A DNA stretch of 64,000 nucleotides, from NCBI RefSeq assembly GCF_900176165.1, contig NZ_FWWU01000009.1:518001-582000 (forward strand), given 5' to 3'. A program made the translations under genes and the position numbers. Positions 1-13,304 of this stretch are shown one piece after another. The notes below the pieces were generated by a model. That model searched no databases, had not been told where the DNA came from, and saw nothing but the letters and a program-made list of their open reading frames with translations. This DNA comes from Deinococcus hopiensis KR-140 (GTDB lineage Bacteria > Deinococcota > Deinococci > Deinococcales > Deinococcaceae). How positions within the stretch are numbered: the stretch's first letter is position 1; every line of letters begins with the position of its first letter.

Positions 1-347
1 TCGGCTTTACCGCCAAGTACGGCCAGTTGCAGGCCCCGCTGCGTGGCGGCTGGGAAAGTGTGCGGCACGTCGGCCCCCTCGAGAAACTGACGCAGGGCTG
101 GGTGTTCAAGGCCATGCCGGGCGGCACCGAAGTGACCCTGACCCTAAACGCCCGCATCCGCTACCGCTGGATCAGGCAACCGCTGGAACGGGTGCTGAAC
201 AACATGGTCGTAACCACCCTGCTGGAGTTGCAGCGCCAGGTGGACGCGCCTGGGGCGCAACTCGTGGAGGACATGGGCCGCGAAATGGCGCAGAAGCAGA
301 AAGAGGAGCAGAAGGCGGCGAAGAAGGCGGCCCGGGGCAAACGGTAG
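1..347 (+). CDS. SRPBCC-family protein, C-terminal part (partial at left edge)
   Basis: The reading frame is open from base 3 with no stop to the TAG at 345-347, so the gene starts outside the window. About 114 residues are visible. The pattern of a strand-rich section followed by a long helix (residues with LERVLNNMV) and a lysine/alanine-rich tail fits the C-terminal half of the START-like (SRPBCC, polyketide cyclase) fold, which binds small hydrophobic ligands. The charged tail after the helix (repeated KK/EEQK) is probably disordered. The ligand cannot be told. The family call is moderate because the N-terminal half is missing. Confidence 0.6.
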   Translation, partial: GFTAKYGQLQAPLRGGWESVRHVGPLEKLTQGWVFKAMPGGTEVTLTLNARIRYRWIRQPLERVLNNMVVTTLLELQRQVDAPGAQLVEDMGREMAQKQKEEQKAAKKAARGKR

Positions 348-1943
348 GAGCGCTTTCCGTCCCCTAGAGCCTTTCGCAACCATTTTTAAACCTAATACAT
401 GTTGCATGTATATTGCCCTGGCATCCTTTCTAACCATAACGACCAATCCCGTGTGTAACGTCTGCCTGCTGCGCATGTCCCTGGGTCGTCAAAAGATGAG
501 GAAGCCGAATACTCAAGGAATTGAATCGGCAAGAGGTACAGATCCTACAGGGTAAAAAAAGGATGTGTAGGACTTTCTGAGAGGCGCAATCCTCATTCCG
601 TGGGAAGTGGTTGCAAATGGAGTTTCCAATATGTTCGTCAATGCGAAAAAATCGGTGATGGTGGGAGCATGCAGGGTGAGAACAAGCAGCAGGTCTGAGA
701 AAACCGCTTTCAGTAGCAGGAAGACTATACAAAGGTGATCTGGATGTGTAGAGAGCAAGACCTCAGTGGATTGAAGTCCTGAGGCGAAAACCTGCGTATT
801 CTTCAAACTCAAACCCTACTCAATTCATTTCCGTGCTGCTCTTCTCCAGAGAGGAGGGGGAATATGATAAGGATCCCCGTTCACCAGTTGCGAGATAGCG
901 GTCCAACTCCAGCAGGTCGAGCAGGAAAAACGGTAACGAGAAGCGTGGAAGCACCGAGGCAAAGCGGATGGGATGATCCGGAGACCGTTTGACTTGGCCT
1001 CTGCGGGTATACAGGACGGCTGCCCAGAACGAATAAGCCGTTGAAGAATTCTTGGACTATTTTCGGTACCTGCTCAACACAGCCTGATGGATCCGTTTGC
1101 CATCTTTGCTCTTTTTTATTCGGTTGTCCCATTTTTCACGGTCCACTTTTTAACCGATGTGATCTACCTCTATCTGTTCCAACTTTGGTGTGAAAGTTGT
1201 AGCTACTCGGCGTGAAATTCCTCCTCGTGCCGCCCGGTTCCACAGCACACAGGCCCATGGCGTCTTCCCCTTTGCTGTCACCAGGAAAGGACGCGTGTCC
1301 GTTGGGCCTTTGAGTTCTGTAGTCCAGCCTTTTCTGCTCACCGTCCACCGGTCATGCTGCAAGTGGACCACTGCTGACATCCTATGGGCACTTGCTGCCA
1401 TCAAATGCAGGGCCAAGACTGCTGTGTTGCGGAGAATTAAAATGGATCCACCTTTCTCCACAGGTTCTTCGGCTCAAAGGGTTACGGCCCGGTACGAGAA
1501 GGAGAGTTGAGGAAAAACCACCGTAATTACTTGTCACGAAAATCACCCTCATGGTGAGTGGTTACTGAGAGTTTATATCTGCGGGCCTCCTGCACAACGT
1601 CCCTCGGGTCGTCACCGAGGTAATTCACAGCCTCTCTTGCTTTGCCTCGAGGGTTGGCGGTTCTGGCTCCGCTTGAGTTGAGGAGGCAATGGCTGCCCGT
1701 CAGCTCTTCAAATGTACCGGTGGGTCAGCGGCGGAAGTCTCTGGGACTTTGCCTCAAGGAGCGCAGGGAGAAGCGCCGCGTCTCCGGGGACCCGCCCCTG
1801 CCGAGACGAAGCGAGAACGGGCTGCGTCTAAACCTCCTCTTCAGAACGGATGGGGAACTGCGCGTATGATGCCGGGCAGAGCAGGTGCGGGGCCAGGGAA
1901 GCGCTTCCGCCTTCCCGGATTCCCCCTTACCAGGAGGTCACAC
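348..1943. other. Gene-poor block of lower GC, no gene supported
   Basis: About 1.6 kb separates the SRPBCC gene from gnd. Two 60-base samples counted by eye (541-600 and 1141-1200) are 47% and 42% G+C, well below the flanking genes. Short open frames occur on both strands but none has a ribosome binding site plus a recognisable family. A perfect palindrome with 7-base arms and a TTG loop lies at 395-411. A copy of a dispersed repeat lies at 869-990. A small hairpin (CCTCAG/CTGAGG arms) lies near 761-785. The block may be decayed foreign DNA; I recognise no transposase in it. Confidence 0.6.
869..990 (+). repeat. Dispersed repeat, family 1, copy A (diverged)
   Basis: The stretch starts with AAGGATCCCCGTTCACC and ends with GGATGATCCGGAGACCGTTT. 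It shares its ends and the inner run GAGCAGGAAAAACGGTAAC with the copies at 13689-13846 (same strand) and 22900-23053 (opposite strand). This is the shortest and most diverged copy, about 122 bases. It lies in a gene-poor block and interrupts nothing that can be recognised. Confidence 0.7.
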
Positions 1944-4636
<2,693 letters not shown>

Positions 4637-4732
4637 GGGGAGCCCTTGGCGTTTGGCCGTTGGCCGTCTGCCAGACCGCGCCCGCTCAAGGCCATCCCGG
4701 AGATGCGAAGCCAAACAGCGGAGGCAACCAAT

Positions 4733-5707
4733 ATGACCTACGCCACTGACCTCCGTCCTTTCGGCCCCGTGGAGACCACCGTACGGCGGGCGCAGTTCGC
4801 GGTGGATGACCTGTGGGCGCAGACGAACGTGGAGACGCGGGCGTATACGGGCAACATCATCGCGCTGACCGTCAAAAAGCATCTGGTGAGGGTGGAGGAG
4901 GCGCTGGCGGGTCTCGAAGGGCGCTATGCCGGTCGGCAGATCATCGGTGTGATGGACGCGAAGCCCCACCCGGACGTGCGGGTGCAGGCCAGTCTGGTGC
5001 CTCAGCGCGGCGGGCTGTACATCGAGCGGCTGCGGCTGGAGGCGGATCCCGAGCAGCTTCAGGGAGCGATCCTGCCCCTGCTGCGCCCGGCCACCGTCAA
5101 CCACGTCTGGTGGGGTGCGGACACCAAACCGGGGGGCGTGCTGCTTACCGAACTGACCGACATCGCCGATCAGGTCATTGCCGACAGCCTCACGCTGGAC
5201 ATTCCCCCAGCGCGGCACTACGCCCTCGCGGACCTGGGCTGGAGCCGTTCGGCGGGCTGGCGCGAGGCGCTGGCGCAGATTTTCGACAGCCCTGACGCTG
5301 CGCGGCAGTTGCCAAACGTGACGCAGCTGACTGTGCGCTACGCGGGCCGCAACGAGCTTCCCGCCCGCCTCTTCGCCGGCTGGGTGGCCGATACGCTGGG
5401 CTGGCGCGACTTCGGGAACGTGGCCTTCCGTGGAGCGCGTTGTGGGCGGGAAAACGGGGACCTGTGCGGCGTGGAGCTGAGCGGCGAGGGCAGCGTGCGC
5501 TTTGCCCTGGCCGCCGAATCCGCCGAGGAGGGCGACGTGGTGCGCGCCGTGGCCCAGTGGGGCGGCATGGAGCGCGTTACCGAGATCAACGTGCCCCGCA
5601 TGAGCCTCGCTGAGGGCCTGGGCCGCGTGATGGCCCGCCCTGAGCGCCGCGAGGTCTTCGAGCGGGCGTGGGCACGGGCCAGAGCCAGCCTGGAGGCAGG
5701 CAAATGA
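4733..5707 (+). CDS. opcA: Glucose-6-phosphate dehydrogenase assembly protein OpcA
   Basis: OpcA is a non-catalytic partner that activates or assembles G6PDH in cyanobacteria, actinobacteria and deinococci. The 324-residue product has the family's N-terminal signature (RRAQFAVDDLWAQTN) and the mid-protein stretch NHVWWGADTKPGG. The ATG at 4733 follows GGAGG at 4720-4724; an upstream in-frame start at 4646 lacks a binding site. The gene lies directly behind zwf and its stop overlaps the pgl start by 4 bases. Its place between zwf and pgl supports a role in controlling G6PDH rather than in a separate pathway. Confidence 0.9.
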   Translation: MTYATDLRPFGPVETTVRRAQFAVDDLWAQTNVETRAYTGNIIALTVKKHLVRVEEALAGLEGRYAGRQIIGVMDAKPHPDVRVQASLVPQRGGLYIERLRLEADPEQLQGAILPLLRPATVNHVWWGADTKPGGVLLTELTDIADQVIADSLTLDIPPARHYALADLGWSRSAGWREALAQIFDSPDAARQLPNVTQLTVRYAGRNELPARLFAGWVADTLGWRDFGNVAFRGARCGRENGDLCGVELSGEGSVRFALAAESAEEGDVVRAVAQWGGMERVTEINVPRMSLAEGLGRVMARPERREVFERAWARARASLEAGK

Positions 5708-6381
5708 TCAACGCCTGCGTTTTCGCCACCCCCGAACAGACCGCGCAGGCCGCCGCCGAAGCCTTTGTGCGGGTGGCCCAGGCGGCGGTCGCCGGGCAGG
5801 GGGCCTTTCACGTGGCCCTCTCCGGCGGCAGCACGCCGAAGCTGATGTACCGCGCCCTGCGGGAGATGAATGACGTGCCGTGGGAAGCCGTTCACATCTA
5901 CTTCAGTGACGAGCGCAGCGTTGGGCCAGACAGCCCCGACAGCAACTACCGGCTGGCACAGGATGAGCTGCTCGCCCACGTGCCGGTGCCCGCGTCCCAG
6001 ATTCACCGCATGGAAGGCGAGCGCCGTCCACTGGAAGAGGCGGCACACGCTTACACCGCTCTCCTTCCCGAGCGGCTGGACGTGGTGCTGCTGGGCATGG
6101 GCGACGACGGCCACACCGCCAGTCTCTTTCCGGGTACGGAGGCGCTGGCAGCGGGTGGGCGCGTGGCCGCCAACTGGGTACCAAAACTCGACACTGGGCG
6201 GCTGACCTTCTCCTTCGCCGAGATCAACGCCGCGCGTGAGCGCTGGCTACTCGTGACGGGCGCAGGCAAGGCGGGTGTGTTGCGTGAGGTGAGTCTCGGC
6301 CAGGGTGAGCATCCTGTGGCCGGTGTGCAGGACCCTGTGTGGTATCTGGACGAGGCGGCAGCGGGGCAACTGGGCGCGTAG
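5704..6381 (+). CDS. pgl: 6-phosphogluconolactonase
   Basis: The enzyme hydrolyses 6-phosphogluconolactone to 6-phosphogluconate. The 225-residue product belongs to the GlcNAc6P-isomerase/6PGL (NagB/DevB-like) family: phosphate-binding VALSGGSTPKLMY near residue 38, SDERSV..SPDSNY near 70, and LGMGDDGHTASLFPG near 130. The ATG at 5704 overlaps the opcA stop (ATGA), so it is preferred over an in-frame start at 5668. With gnd and zwf it completes the oxidative branch of the pentose phosphate pathway in one operon. Confidence 0.94.
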   Translation: MINACVFATPEQTAQAAAEAFVRVAQAAVAGQGAFHVALSGGSTPKLMYRALREMNDVPWEAVHIYFSDERSVGPDSPDSNYRLAQDELLAHVPVPASQIHRMEGERRPLEEAAHAYTALLPERLDVVLLGMGDDGHTASLFPGTEALAAGGRVAANWVPKLDTGRLTFSFAEINAARERWLLVTGAGKAGVLREVSLGQGEHPVAGVQDPVWYLDEAAAGQLGA

Positions 6382-6691
6382 TTCGTCGCTTGTCGAGGGG
6401 TCTGGTAAGGATGGCCGGGCCCCTTCGCCTTTTCGCTTCTCGCCTCAAGTGGAGCGGCACGAAGGGCAGGCGCGGGATAGGCTCTGACGTGGAACTTGGC
6501 CGACAGTTGCCCGCTTGGCGTTCTGACAGGCTGAGGTTCCGACAAATGGAAGTCTTTCCCCTCTTCCCTGGAGCGCTTCGTAGCGCTGCGCGCGAGAGAA
6601 GGCCCAGGATGGCCGTTACAGCCCGCAGAGCGGGGGCCGCCCCGCGTCCTTGACCGCCCCTCACCCACCTTCCCCCTTTCCCGGAGGCTGC
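6382..6691. other. Intergenic region between pgl and the M16 peptidase gene
   Basis: These 310 bases hold no supported gene. A small perfect hairpin (AGCGCT arms, TCGT loop) lies at 6572-6587. A GGGG...CCCC pair near 6396-6425 could be a weak pgl terminator, but no U-tract follows it closely. The M16 gene's ribosome binding site (GGAGG at 6683-6687) is the last element. Confidence 0.45.
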
Positions 6692-9457
6692 ATGTTCACC
6701 CGCTTTTCCCCCCGTGTCCTGTTTCTGACCCTGGCCCTGCTGCCCGGCACCGTCGCCACCGCCCAGACCACCCCTGCCGCCCCCGCCAAGACCGCCACTG
6801 CCGCGCTTCCCCAGGGCGTGACCTTCATCACCGAGGTGGAGGGCATCCGCGAGTACCGCCTCGCCAACGGCCTGCGCGTGCTGCTGTTTCCCGATACGTC
6901 CAAGACCACGTTCACCCTGAACGTCACGTATCTGGTGGGCAGCCGCTTTGAAAGCTACGGCGAGACGGGCATGGCCCACCTACTGGAACACATGCTGTTC
7001 AAGGGCACGCCCACCAGCGGCAACATTCTCGAAAGCCTGGGCAAGCGTGGCGCGGACTTCAACGGTACCACCAGCGAGGACCGCACCAACTACTTCGAGA
7101 CGATGACGAACACGGGGGACAACCTCACCTGGGCCGTCAGGATGGAAGCCGACCGCATGGCAAACTCCAAGATCAGCGGCGACGACCTCAAGACCGAGAT
7201 GACCGTGGTGCGCAACGAGTTTGAATCCGGTGAGAACAACCCCTTCGGCCTGCTGTACAAGGAAGTCCGCTCGGTGGCCTTCGACTGGCACAACTACGGC
7301 AACACGGCCATCGGCAACCGCTCGGATGTGGAGAACGTGCCCGTCGCCAACCTCAAGGCCTTCTACCAGCGCTACTACCAGCCCGACAACGCGGTGGTTA
7401 CGCTGGCGGGGAACTTCGGCCCAGCCGAGGCCCTCAGCCTGATCGCCGCCGAGTTCGGCAAGATCAAGAAGCCCAGCCGCACCCTGCCCACCTTGTATAC
7501 CGAGGAACCTGCCCAGGACGGTGAGCGCAGCGTGACCGTACGCCGCGTGGGAGACCAGCAGATTCTCTTGACCGCCTACCACATGCCCAGCGTCCGGCAC
7601 CCCGACATGCCCGCTCTGCTGGTGCTGGATCAGATTCTGGCCGACGAACCCGCTGGGCGGCTGTATAAGGCGTTGGTGCAGACCAAGCAGGCCACGGCCA
7701 TCGGCAGCCTGACGAACAGCGCCTCGGACCCAGGATTGATGATGTACGCGGCAGTGCTGGGCAAGGACGACAACGCGGCTCCCGCCCAGGCCACCCTGCT
7801 CGCCACCCTGGAGAATGCCGGCAAGACGCCCTTTACCGAGGAGGACGTGGCCCGCGTCCGCACCCGCGTGATCAGCGGCTACGAGCAACTGCTTGCCAAG
7901 CCCGAAAGTGTGGGCGTCACCCTGTCCGAGTACATCGCTGCGGGGGACTGGCGGCTGCTGTTCAAGCTGCGCGACGAGCTGGACAAGGTCAAGCCCGCCG
8001 ACGTGCAGCGTGTCGCCGCCACCTATCTCAAGCCCACCAACCGCACCCTGGGCGTGTTCGTGCCCACCACGCAGACGGACCGGGTGGCGATCACGCCCGC
8101 GCCGAGTGCGGAGGCCGTGCTGAAGGGTTACCAGGGGCGTGCGGCCCTCGCAGCGGGGGAGACCATTGCGCCCGAGCCCGCCGCCCTCGAAGCCCGGATC
8201 ACCCGCGAGAAGGTGGCGGGGGCAGACGTGGCCCTGTTGCCCAAGAAAACGCGCGGCGAGCGGGTGGAGTTCGTGCTGAGCCTCGACTTCGGCAACCCCG
8301 ACACGGCCCGCACGGGCGAGGACGCCGCCGCCTTTATCGCGCCCCTGCTGACGCGCGGCAGCCAAGGCCTCACCCGCCAGCAGCTCAACGACCGCCTCGA
8401 AGCCATCAAGACCCAGCTCAGCGTGACTGGGGGCGCGACGGGCGCGACGGTGCGGGTGAGCACGGACCGCAAGAACCTGCCCGAAGCGCTCACCCTCGTC
8501 GGCAAGGTGCTGCGCGAGCCTGCGTTCCCGGAAGCGGATTTCGCCGAGATCAAGAAGTCGGCCCTCGATGACCTCGAAGCGGGCCGCAACGAACCGCAGG
8601 CGGTGGCGGGGCAGGCCCTCGCCCGGGCATTCATGCCCGCTGGGGCCAAGCGCGGGGACCTGGGCTACGTGCCCAGCCTGGACGAGAGCATCGCGGACAC
8701 GAAGGCCGTCACGCTGGCGCAGGTGCAGGACTACTACCGCAAGGTGTGGGGCGCGGCGCGGGCGCAGGTATCGGTGGTGGGCGACTTCGATCCGCAGACC
8801 ATTCGCACCGCCCTGCCGAATATCCTGGGCGGCTTTGCCAGTGGCGTGCCCTACCGGCGCGTCACGCTGCCCCTGACCACCCCGAAGGCGCAGGACATCG
8901 TGCTGAATGTGCCCGACAAGGCGAACGCGGTGTATGTGGCGCAGCTGAACTTCCCCCTGCGTGACGACAACCCCGACTACCCGGCCCTGGCGGTTGCCAT
9001 GCGCGTGTTCGGCGGCGGGACCGATTCGCGCCTCTTCAACCGCGTGCGGCAGAAAGAGGGCCTGAGCTACGGCGTGGGCGGCAGCGTGTCGGTGTCCAGT
9101 GAGGACGAGAAGGCGAATTTCACCTCCTACGCCATCTTCAACCCCGGCGTGACCGACAAGGTGGCGGGCGCGATGCGCGAGGAGCTGCAGCTCGCGTTGC
9201 AAAAAGGCTTTACGGCCCAGGAGATCGAGGCGGCCAAATCCGCCCTGCTGCAAGAGGCCCGCGTGGCCCGCAGTGAGGACGCAAATATCGCTTCCGGCCT
9301 CGCCTCACAGCTGTACCTGGGCCGCACCTACGCCTTCCGCGCCGCCTTCGAGGAGCGCCTGAAGGCCGTCACGCCCCAGATGGCCCAGGACGTTCTGAAG
9401 AAGTACGTCAACCCGAGCAACCTCGTGGTGGTGCGGGCAGGGACGTTCGGCAAGTAA
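6692..9457 (+). CDS. Secreted M16-family zinc metallopeptidase (pitrilysin/processing-peptidase type)
   Basis: The 921-residue product starts with a signal peptide (hydrophobic run to about residue 24, ending VATAQ), so it acts outside the cytoplasmic membrane. The inverted zinc motif HxxEH (HLLEH) is at residues 96-100 and the downstream acidic helix with NEFESGEN supplies the expected third ligand region. The length equals two M16 modules in tandem: the first is catalytic, while the second (from about residue 510) has the fold but no HxxEH. Such chains form a clam-shell that degrades unfolded peptides. The ATG at 6692 follows GGAGG. It appears to be a single-gene unit. Substrate is unknown. 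Confidence 0.92.
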   Translation: MFTRFSPRVLFLTLALLPGTVATAQTTPAAPAKTATAALPQGVTFITEVEGIREYRLANGLRVLLFPDTSKTTFTLNVTYLVGSRFESYGETGMAHLLEHMLFKGTPTSGNILESLGKRGADFNGTTSEDRTNYFETMTNTGDNLTWAVRMEADRMANSKISGDDLKTEMTVVRNEFESGENNPFGLLYKEVRSVAFDWHNYGNTAIGNRSDVENVPVANLKAFYQRYYQPDNAVVTLAGNFGPAEALSLIAAEFGKIKKPSRTLPTLYTEEPAQDGERSVTVRRVGDQQILLTAYHMPSVRHPDMPALLVLDQILADEPAGRLYKALVQTKQATAIGSLTNSASDPGLMMYAAVLGKDDNAAPAQATLLATLENAGKTPFTEEDVARVRTRVISGYEQLLAKPESVGVTLSEYIAAGDWRLLFKLRDELDKVKPADVQRVAATYLKPTNRTLGVFVPTTQTDRVAITPAPSAEAVLKGYQGRAALAAGETIAPEPAALEARITREKVAGADVALLPKKTRGERVEFVLSLDFGNPDTARTGEDAAAFIAPLLTRGSQGLTRQQLNDRLEAIKTQLSVTGGATGATVRVSTDRKNLPEALTLVGKVLREPAFPEADFAEIKKSALDDLEAGRNEPQAVAGQALARAFMPAGAKRGDLGYVPSLDESIADTKAVTLAQVQDYYRKVWGAARAQVSVVGDFDPQTIRTALPNILGGFASGVPYRRVTLPLTTPKAQDIVLNVPDKANAVYVAQLNFPLRDDNPDYPALAVAMRVFGGGTDSRLFNRVRQKEGLSYGVGGSVSVSSEDEKANFTSYAIFNPGVTDKVAGAMREELQLALQKGFTAQEIEAAKSALLQEARVARSEDANIASGLASQLYLGRTYAFRAAFEERLKAVTPQMAQDVLKKYVNPSNLVVVRAGTFGK

Positions 9458-9534
9458 GCCTCTCCCATGACGTGGGGGTTCCGGTGTTGCCGGGACTCCC
9501 TTTTCATTTTCTGGAGCGCGGCATACTCGGGCAC

Positions 9535-10638
9535 GTGAGCGCTGCGGAACTCCTCTCTGACCTCGCCGTGTCGCTGGGCGCAGACGCCGTGGGCTGGGCT
9601 GCGGCGCAGGTTCCGGCATCGGCGGTGGCCGAGTACGCTGGGTGGCTGGGTGCCGGGCGGCACGCGGGGATGGACTATCTGGAACGCCAGCTTCAGGCCC
9701 GTTCGGACCCGGGGAGTCGGTTGGCGGGTGCGGGCAGCGTACTCGTGTTGGGGGTGTCGCACGCCTTCGCGCAGCCTCCCGTTCCGCATGGCGGCATCCG
9801 GGTGGGCCGCGTCGCCCGCTACGCCTGGACGCCCGACTACCACAGTCAGTTGCAGCCCCTGCTCACCCGGCTGGAGGAGGAAGCCGCGAGGCTGGGTGTG
9901 CGCGCCCGGGGCTACGTCGACCACGGCCCGGTGATGGAGCGCCTGTTCGCCTCGGGAGCCTTTCTGGGCTGGCGCGGCAAGAGCGGGATGACGGTCAGCA
10001 CGCGGCTGGGGGCCTTCGTAACCCTGGCGGTGCTGCTGACCGATCTGCCCTTCGCGGGAACGTTGGAGGTCCACCCGGACCGCTGCGGACGCTGCTTTCG
10101 GTGCGTAACCGCCTGCCCCACAAACGCCATCGGCCCTGACCGGGCCATAGACGCCCGGCGCTGCATCTCCTACCTCTCCATTGAGCACCGTGGGCCTGTA
10201 CCGCACGAACTGCGCGCCGCCATGGGTGAGTGGCTCTTCGGATGCGACGTGTGCTCGGAAGTCTGCCCGTGGAGCGCGAAGGCCGGGCCGCTCGCCCGCC
10301 TGCTGAAGCCGGACCCCGAACTCGCGCACCCGGACCTCTCCGCCTTTTTTGGCGTTGGTGAGCGGCAGTTCGAGCGGCGTTTTGCTGGAACGGCCTTCCT
10401 TCGCCCCCGCCGCAAGGGGATGGCCCGCAACGCGCTGACCGTGCTGGGCAACACCCGAGCGCCGCAGGGTTGGCCCCTGCTGCTCGCGGGGGTTGAGGAC
10501 TCCGCCTGGGAGGTTCGGGAAGCGGCCGCCTGGGCGCTGGGCCAGTGGGGAGAGGCGGGGCCCCTCACTGGTCTCCTCTCCGATCCCCATGAGGTGGTGC
10601 GGGGAGCTGCTCAGGCAGCCTTGACTTGGGCTTCATAG
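9535..10638 (+). CDS. queG: Epoxyqueuosine reductase QueG
   Basis: QueG reduces epoxyqueuosine to queuosine in the wobble position of tRNAs with GUN anticodons, using cobalamin and two [4Fe-4S] clusters. The 367-residue product has both cluster motifs: CGRCFRCVTACP at about residues 184-195 and CDVCSEVCP at about 239-247. The last 65 residues look like a HEAT-type repeat (EDSAWEVREAAAWALGQW), as in the tRNA-binding tail of QueG. The GTG at 9535 is preferred to an upstream in-frame start at 9472 because it fits the family's N-terminus. The gene is 77 bases behind the M16 gene. Confidence 0.93.
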   Translation: MSAAELLSDLAVSLGADAVGWAAAQVPASAVAEYAGWLGAGRHAGMDYLERQLQARSDPGSRLAGAGSVLVLGVSHAFAQPPVPHGGIRVGRVARYAWTPDYHSQLQPLLTRLEEEAARLGVRARGYVDHGPVMERLFASGAFLGWRGKSGMTVSTRLGAFVTLAVLLTDLPFAGTLEVHPDRCGRCFRCVTACPTNAIGPDRAIDARRCISYLSIEHRGPVPHELRAAMGEWLFGCDVCSEVCPWSAKAGPLARLLKPDPELAHPDLSAFFGVGERQFERRFAGTAFLRPRRKGMARNALTVLGNTRAPQGWPLLLAGVEDSAWEVREAAAWALGQWGEAGPLTGLLSDPHEVVRGAAQAALTWAS

Positions 10639-10700
10639 GCCCTCAAAGGTGCAAGATCGCTCACGCTCTGCCCGCCTCCGGGCGTGTTCTGCTGCCGGGT

Positions 10701-11096
10701 ATGGCGAACCTGACCGAGACGTTTATGCAAGCGCTGAGAAATACCGAGGACAGCCGAGATCCCGCCCCCCTCGCTGCGCTGTTCGCGGAGGACGCGTCGT
10801 TGCGCAACCTCACCACCCAGACGTGGACAGGCGTGGACGGCGCGCGCGAATTCTGGTCCGCCTATCTGGCGAACTTTCGGCGCATTCGCAGTGAGTTCAC
10901 GCACCATACCGACGACGGACATACGGGCGTGATGGAGTGGGAGGCCACGGGGCAACTTGGCGACGGTACCGACATTGCTTACCGGGGCATCAGCGTCATT
11001 GAGCACGACGGGCAGAGTGTCCACGCCTTCCGCACCTACTACGATTCGGCGGCGTTCGTGAAGCCTGCGGTGCAAGGGGAAACGGGCGCGCGGTAG
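10701..11096 (+). CDS. SnoaL-like / NTF2-fold protein
   Basis: This 131-residue protein has the length and order of elements of the SnoaL-like NTF2 fold: an N-terminal helix, DPAPLAALFAEDASL, then a set of strands with VMEWEATGQL, YRGISVIEHDG and a final FRTYYDSAAF. Members are small barrels that either act on small molecules or are binding modules; the substrate cannot be told. The ATG at 10701 gives the usual N-terminus. It stands alone between queG and a glutaminyl cyclase on the same strand. Confidence 0.75.
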   Translation: MANLTETFMQALRNTEDSRDPAPLAALFAEDASLRNLTTQTWTGVDGAREFWSAYLANFRRIRSEFTHHTDDGHTGVMEWEATGQLGDGTDIAYRGISVIEHDGQSVHAFRTYYDSAAFVKPAVQGETGAR

Positions 11097-11140
11097 GGAT
11101 CAACAAGTTCTGAAGCGGAGAGGGGGAGGAAGCCGCTACC

Positions 11141-12007
<867 letters not shown>

Positions 12008-12878
12008 AGCTGCTCTGGAGATTCACAGCGCAAAGCGAGAACCGAAACCCTCCTCTCCCGTTTCGGGTGCCTCCTCAAGCAGTTGAAACGTGAGGTGTAG
12101 CGTCCTTCGCCGGGGCCTTGCTCCAGCCGGGAAAGCCCCACGGGTCCGTCTGGGAGGGTGCATCCACCCGCGCCGGGTCATGCACGCGCACCTGGGGGGA
12201 AGACGGGCGCCGGGAACAGGGAGCGCACCGGGTTCAGGCTGACCCAGTGTGGCTCACGAACTCACCCCAGTCCAGGCCAGTCACCGGGGGGCATCGGCCC
12301 ACAGCCCTCACGCGGCAGCGCATACACGAAGCTGGGGGAGCGCAGAGCGCGCCCTCCCGTTTCCTCCGGGTCCTGCAGGGCGAGGCAGAGTCTGCATCTG
12401 GAAGGCCATATCCAGCGTCCGTTTCACCCGGAGACCACGCAGGGCGTATACCATCGCCCACCGGACGCCGCGAAAACTCCGTGGGCTTGCTGAAATCGTC
12501 GGCGCTGAGGTCATGCGGTGTGCACGGACCGAACTCGCTCAAGTCGCTCCGGTCTGCACCGTGCGGCAAAAACCCTTGCCACGCTGCCGACCACTCCGGA
12601 AAACAGCCAGCGCGGAACGCCCGAGGGCAGCAAGCAGATCAGGGTTACTGACCTGCTGCACGTCCTCGAAAGCCCGCACGGCATCCTCCGGCAATTTGAC
12701 CCTCGGGGCTGCCTCCATCCATGGGCGCATGGTTCCGGCCTACTCTCCAGGCAGGCCGGGCCTGGAGAGTAGGGCCACCGAGACAAACTGTGTAGACGGA
12801 CAAAGCGTTGTAGGACCGGCAACCGCGCGGGACGCTGCTCGGCCCACGGTCCACCCTGAACCACCCCGGAGGGCCCCC
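12008..12878. other. Intergenic region with probable decayed coding sequence
   Basis: About 870 bases. A hairpin with 7-base arms (CCGAAAC/GTTTCGG) at 12042-12066 may end the glutaminyl cyclase transcript. Between about 12300 and 12730 the minus strand gives protein-like stretches in two frames (for example LPEDAVRAFEDVQQVSNPDLL in one and FRGVRWAMVYALRGLRVK in the next), which reads as one degraded gene with a frameshift. I do not recognise the family. No ribosome binding site or intact frame was found. Confidence 0.45.
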
Positions 12879-13304
12879 ATGAATCCTGAGCTGCCGCGCG
12901 GCAACCTCGGCCTGATCCTGCTCTCCATCCTGGAGACGCGGCCCCGGTACGGCTTTGCCATTATTCAGGCGGCGCGAGCGAACCGGTGGGACTTCGATTT
13001 CAAGGAAGGCAGCCTGTACCCGGGGCTGCACCGGCTGGAAGGCGAGGGTTTGCTCGCGCCGCAGGACGGGCGAGGTGGGCGCAATGGCGAGCCCCGCAAG
13101 TACTACGCGCTGACCGACAAGGGCCGTGAGCGGCGGTGGGTCAAGCGGGAGGAATGCAGCGCCTTCACGGGCGGGGTGCAGCGCCTGCCCACCTCCGGCG
13201 TGTCACCTGGGGCCTGCCTGGCGGCAACAGAAAGTGTGGGACGAACTCGAAGAACACGTGGTGACGCGGGCCAATCACCCGTCTTTAAGCGGCACGCCCT
13301 CTGA
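12879..13304 (+). CDS. PadR-family transcriptional regulator with abnormal C-terminus
   Basis: Residues 1-85 form a clear PadR winged helix: GNLGLILLSILETRPRYGF, the wing SLYPGLHRLEGEGLL and the KYYALTDKGRE end. After AFTGGVQRL (about residue 105), where family members normally stop, the frame runs on through 35 residues that overlap remains of the next gene. This suggests loss of the native stop codon or a small indel. PadR proteins usually repress neighbouring membrane-protein genes; the partner here is destroyed (13190-14370). The DNA-binding part may still fold. Confidence 0.65.
   Translation: MNPELPRGNLGLILLSILETRPRYGFAIIQAARANRWDFDFKEGSLYPGLHRLEGEGLLAPQDGRGGRNGEPRKYYALTDKGRERRWVKREECSAFTGGVQRLPTSGVSPGACLAATESVGRTRRTRGDAGQSPVFKRHAL

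Noticed and set aside
1136..1510. Possible transposase remnant on either strand
   Set aside because: Open frames exist but none shows DDE or Y1 motifs; similarity by eye was too weak to name.
6980..9253. Very long open frame on the minus strand opposite the M16 peptidase gene
   Set aside because: It is a mirror of high-GC coding sequence, His/Gly/Leu-rich and without a known domain; the plus strand has a clear signal peptide and zinc motif.
12118..12651. Overlapping plus-strand open frames in the gene-poor region
   Set aside because: They lack ribosome binding sites and any family pattern; the minus strand shows better protein-like stretches, though broken.
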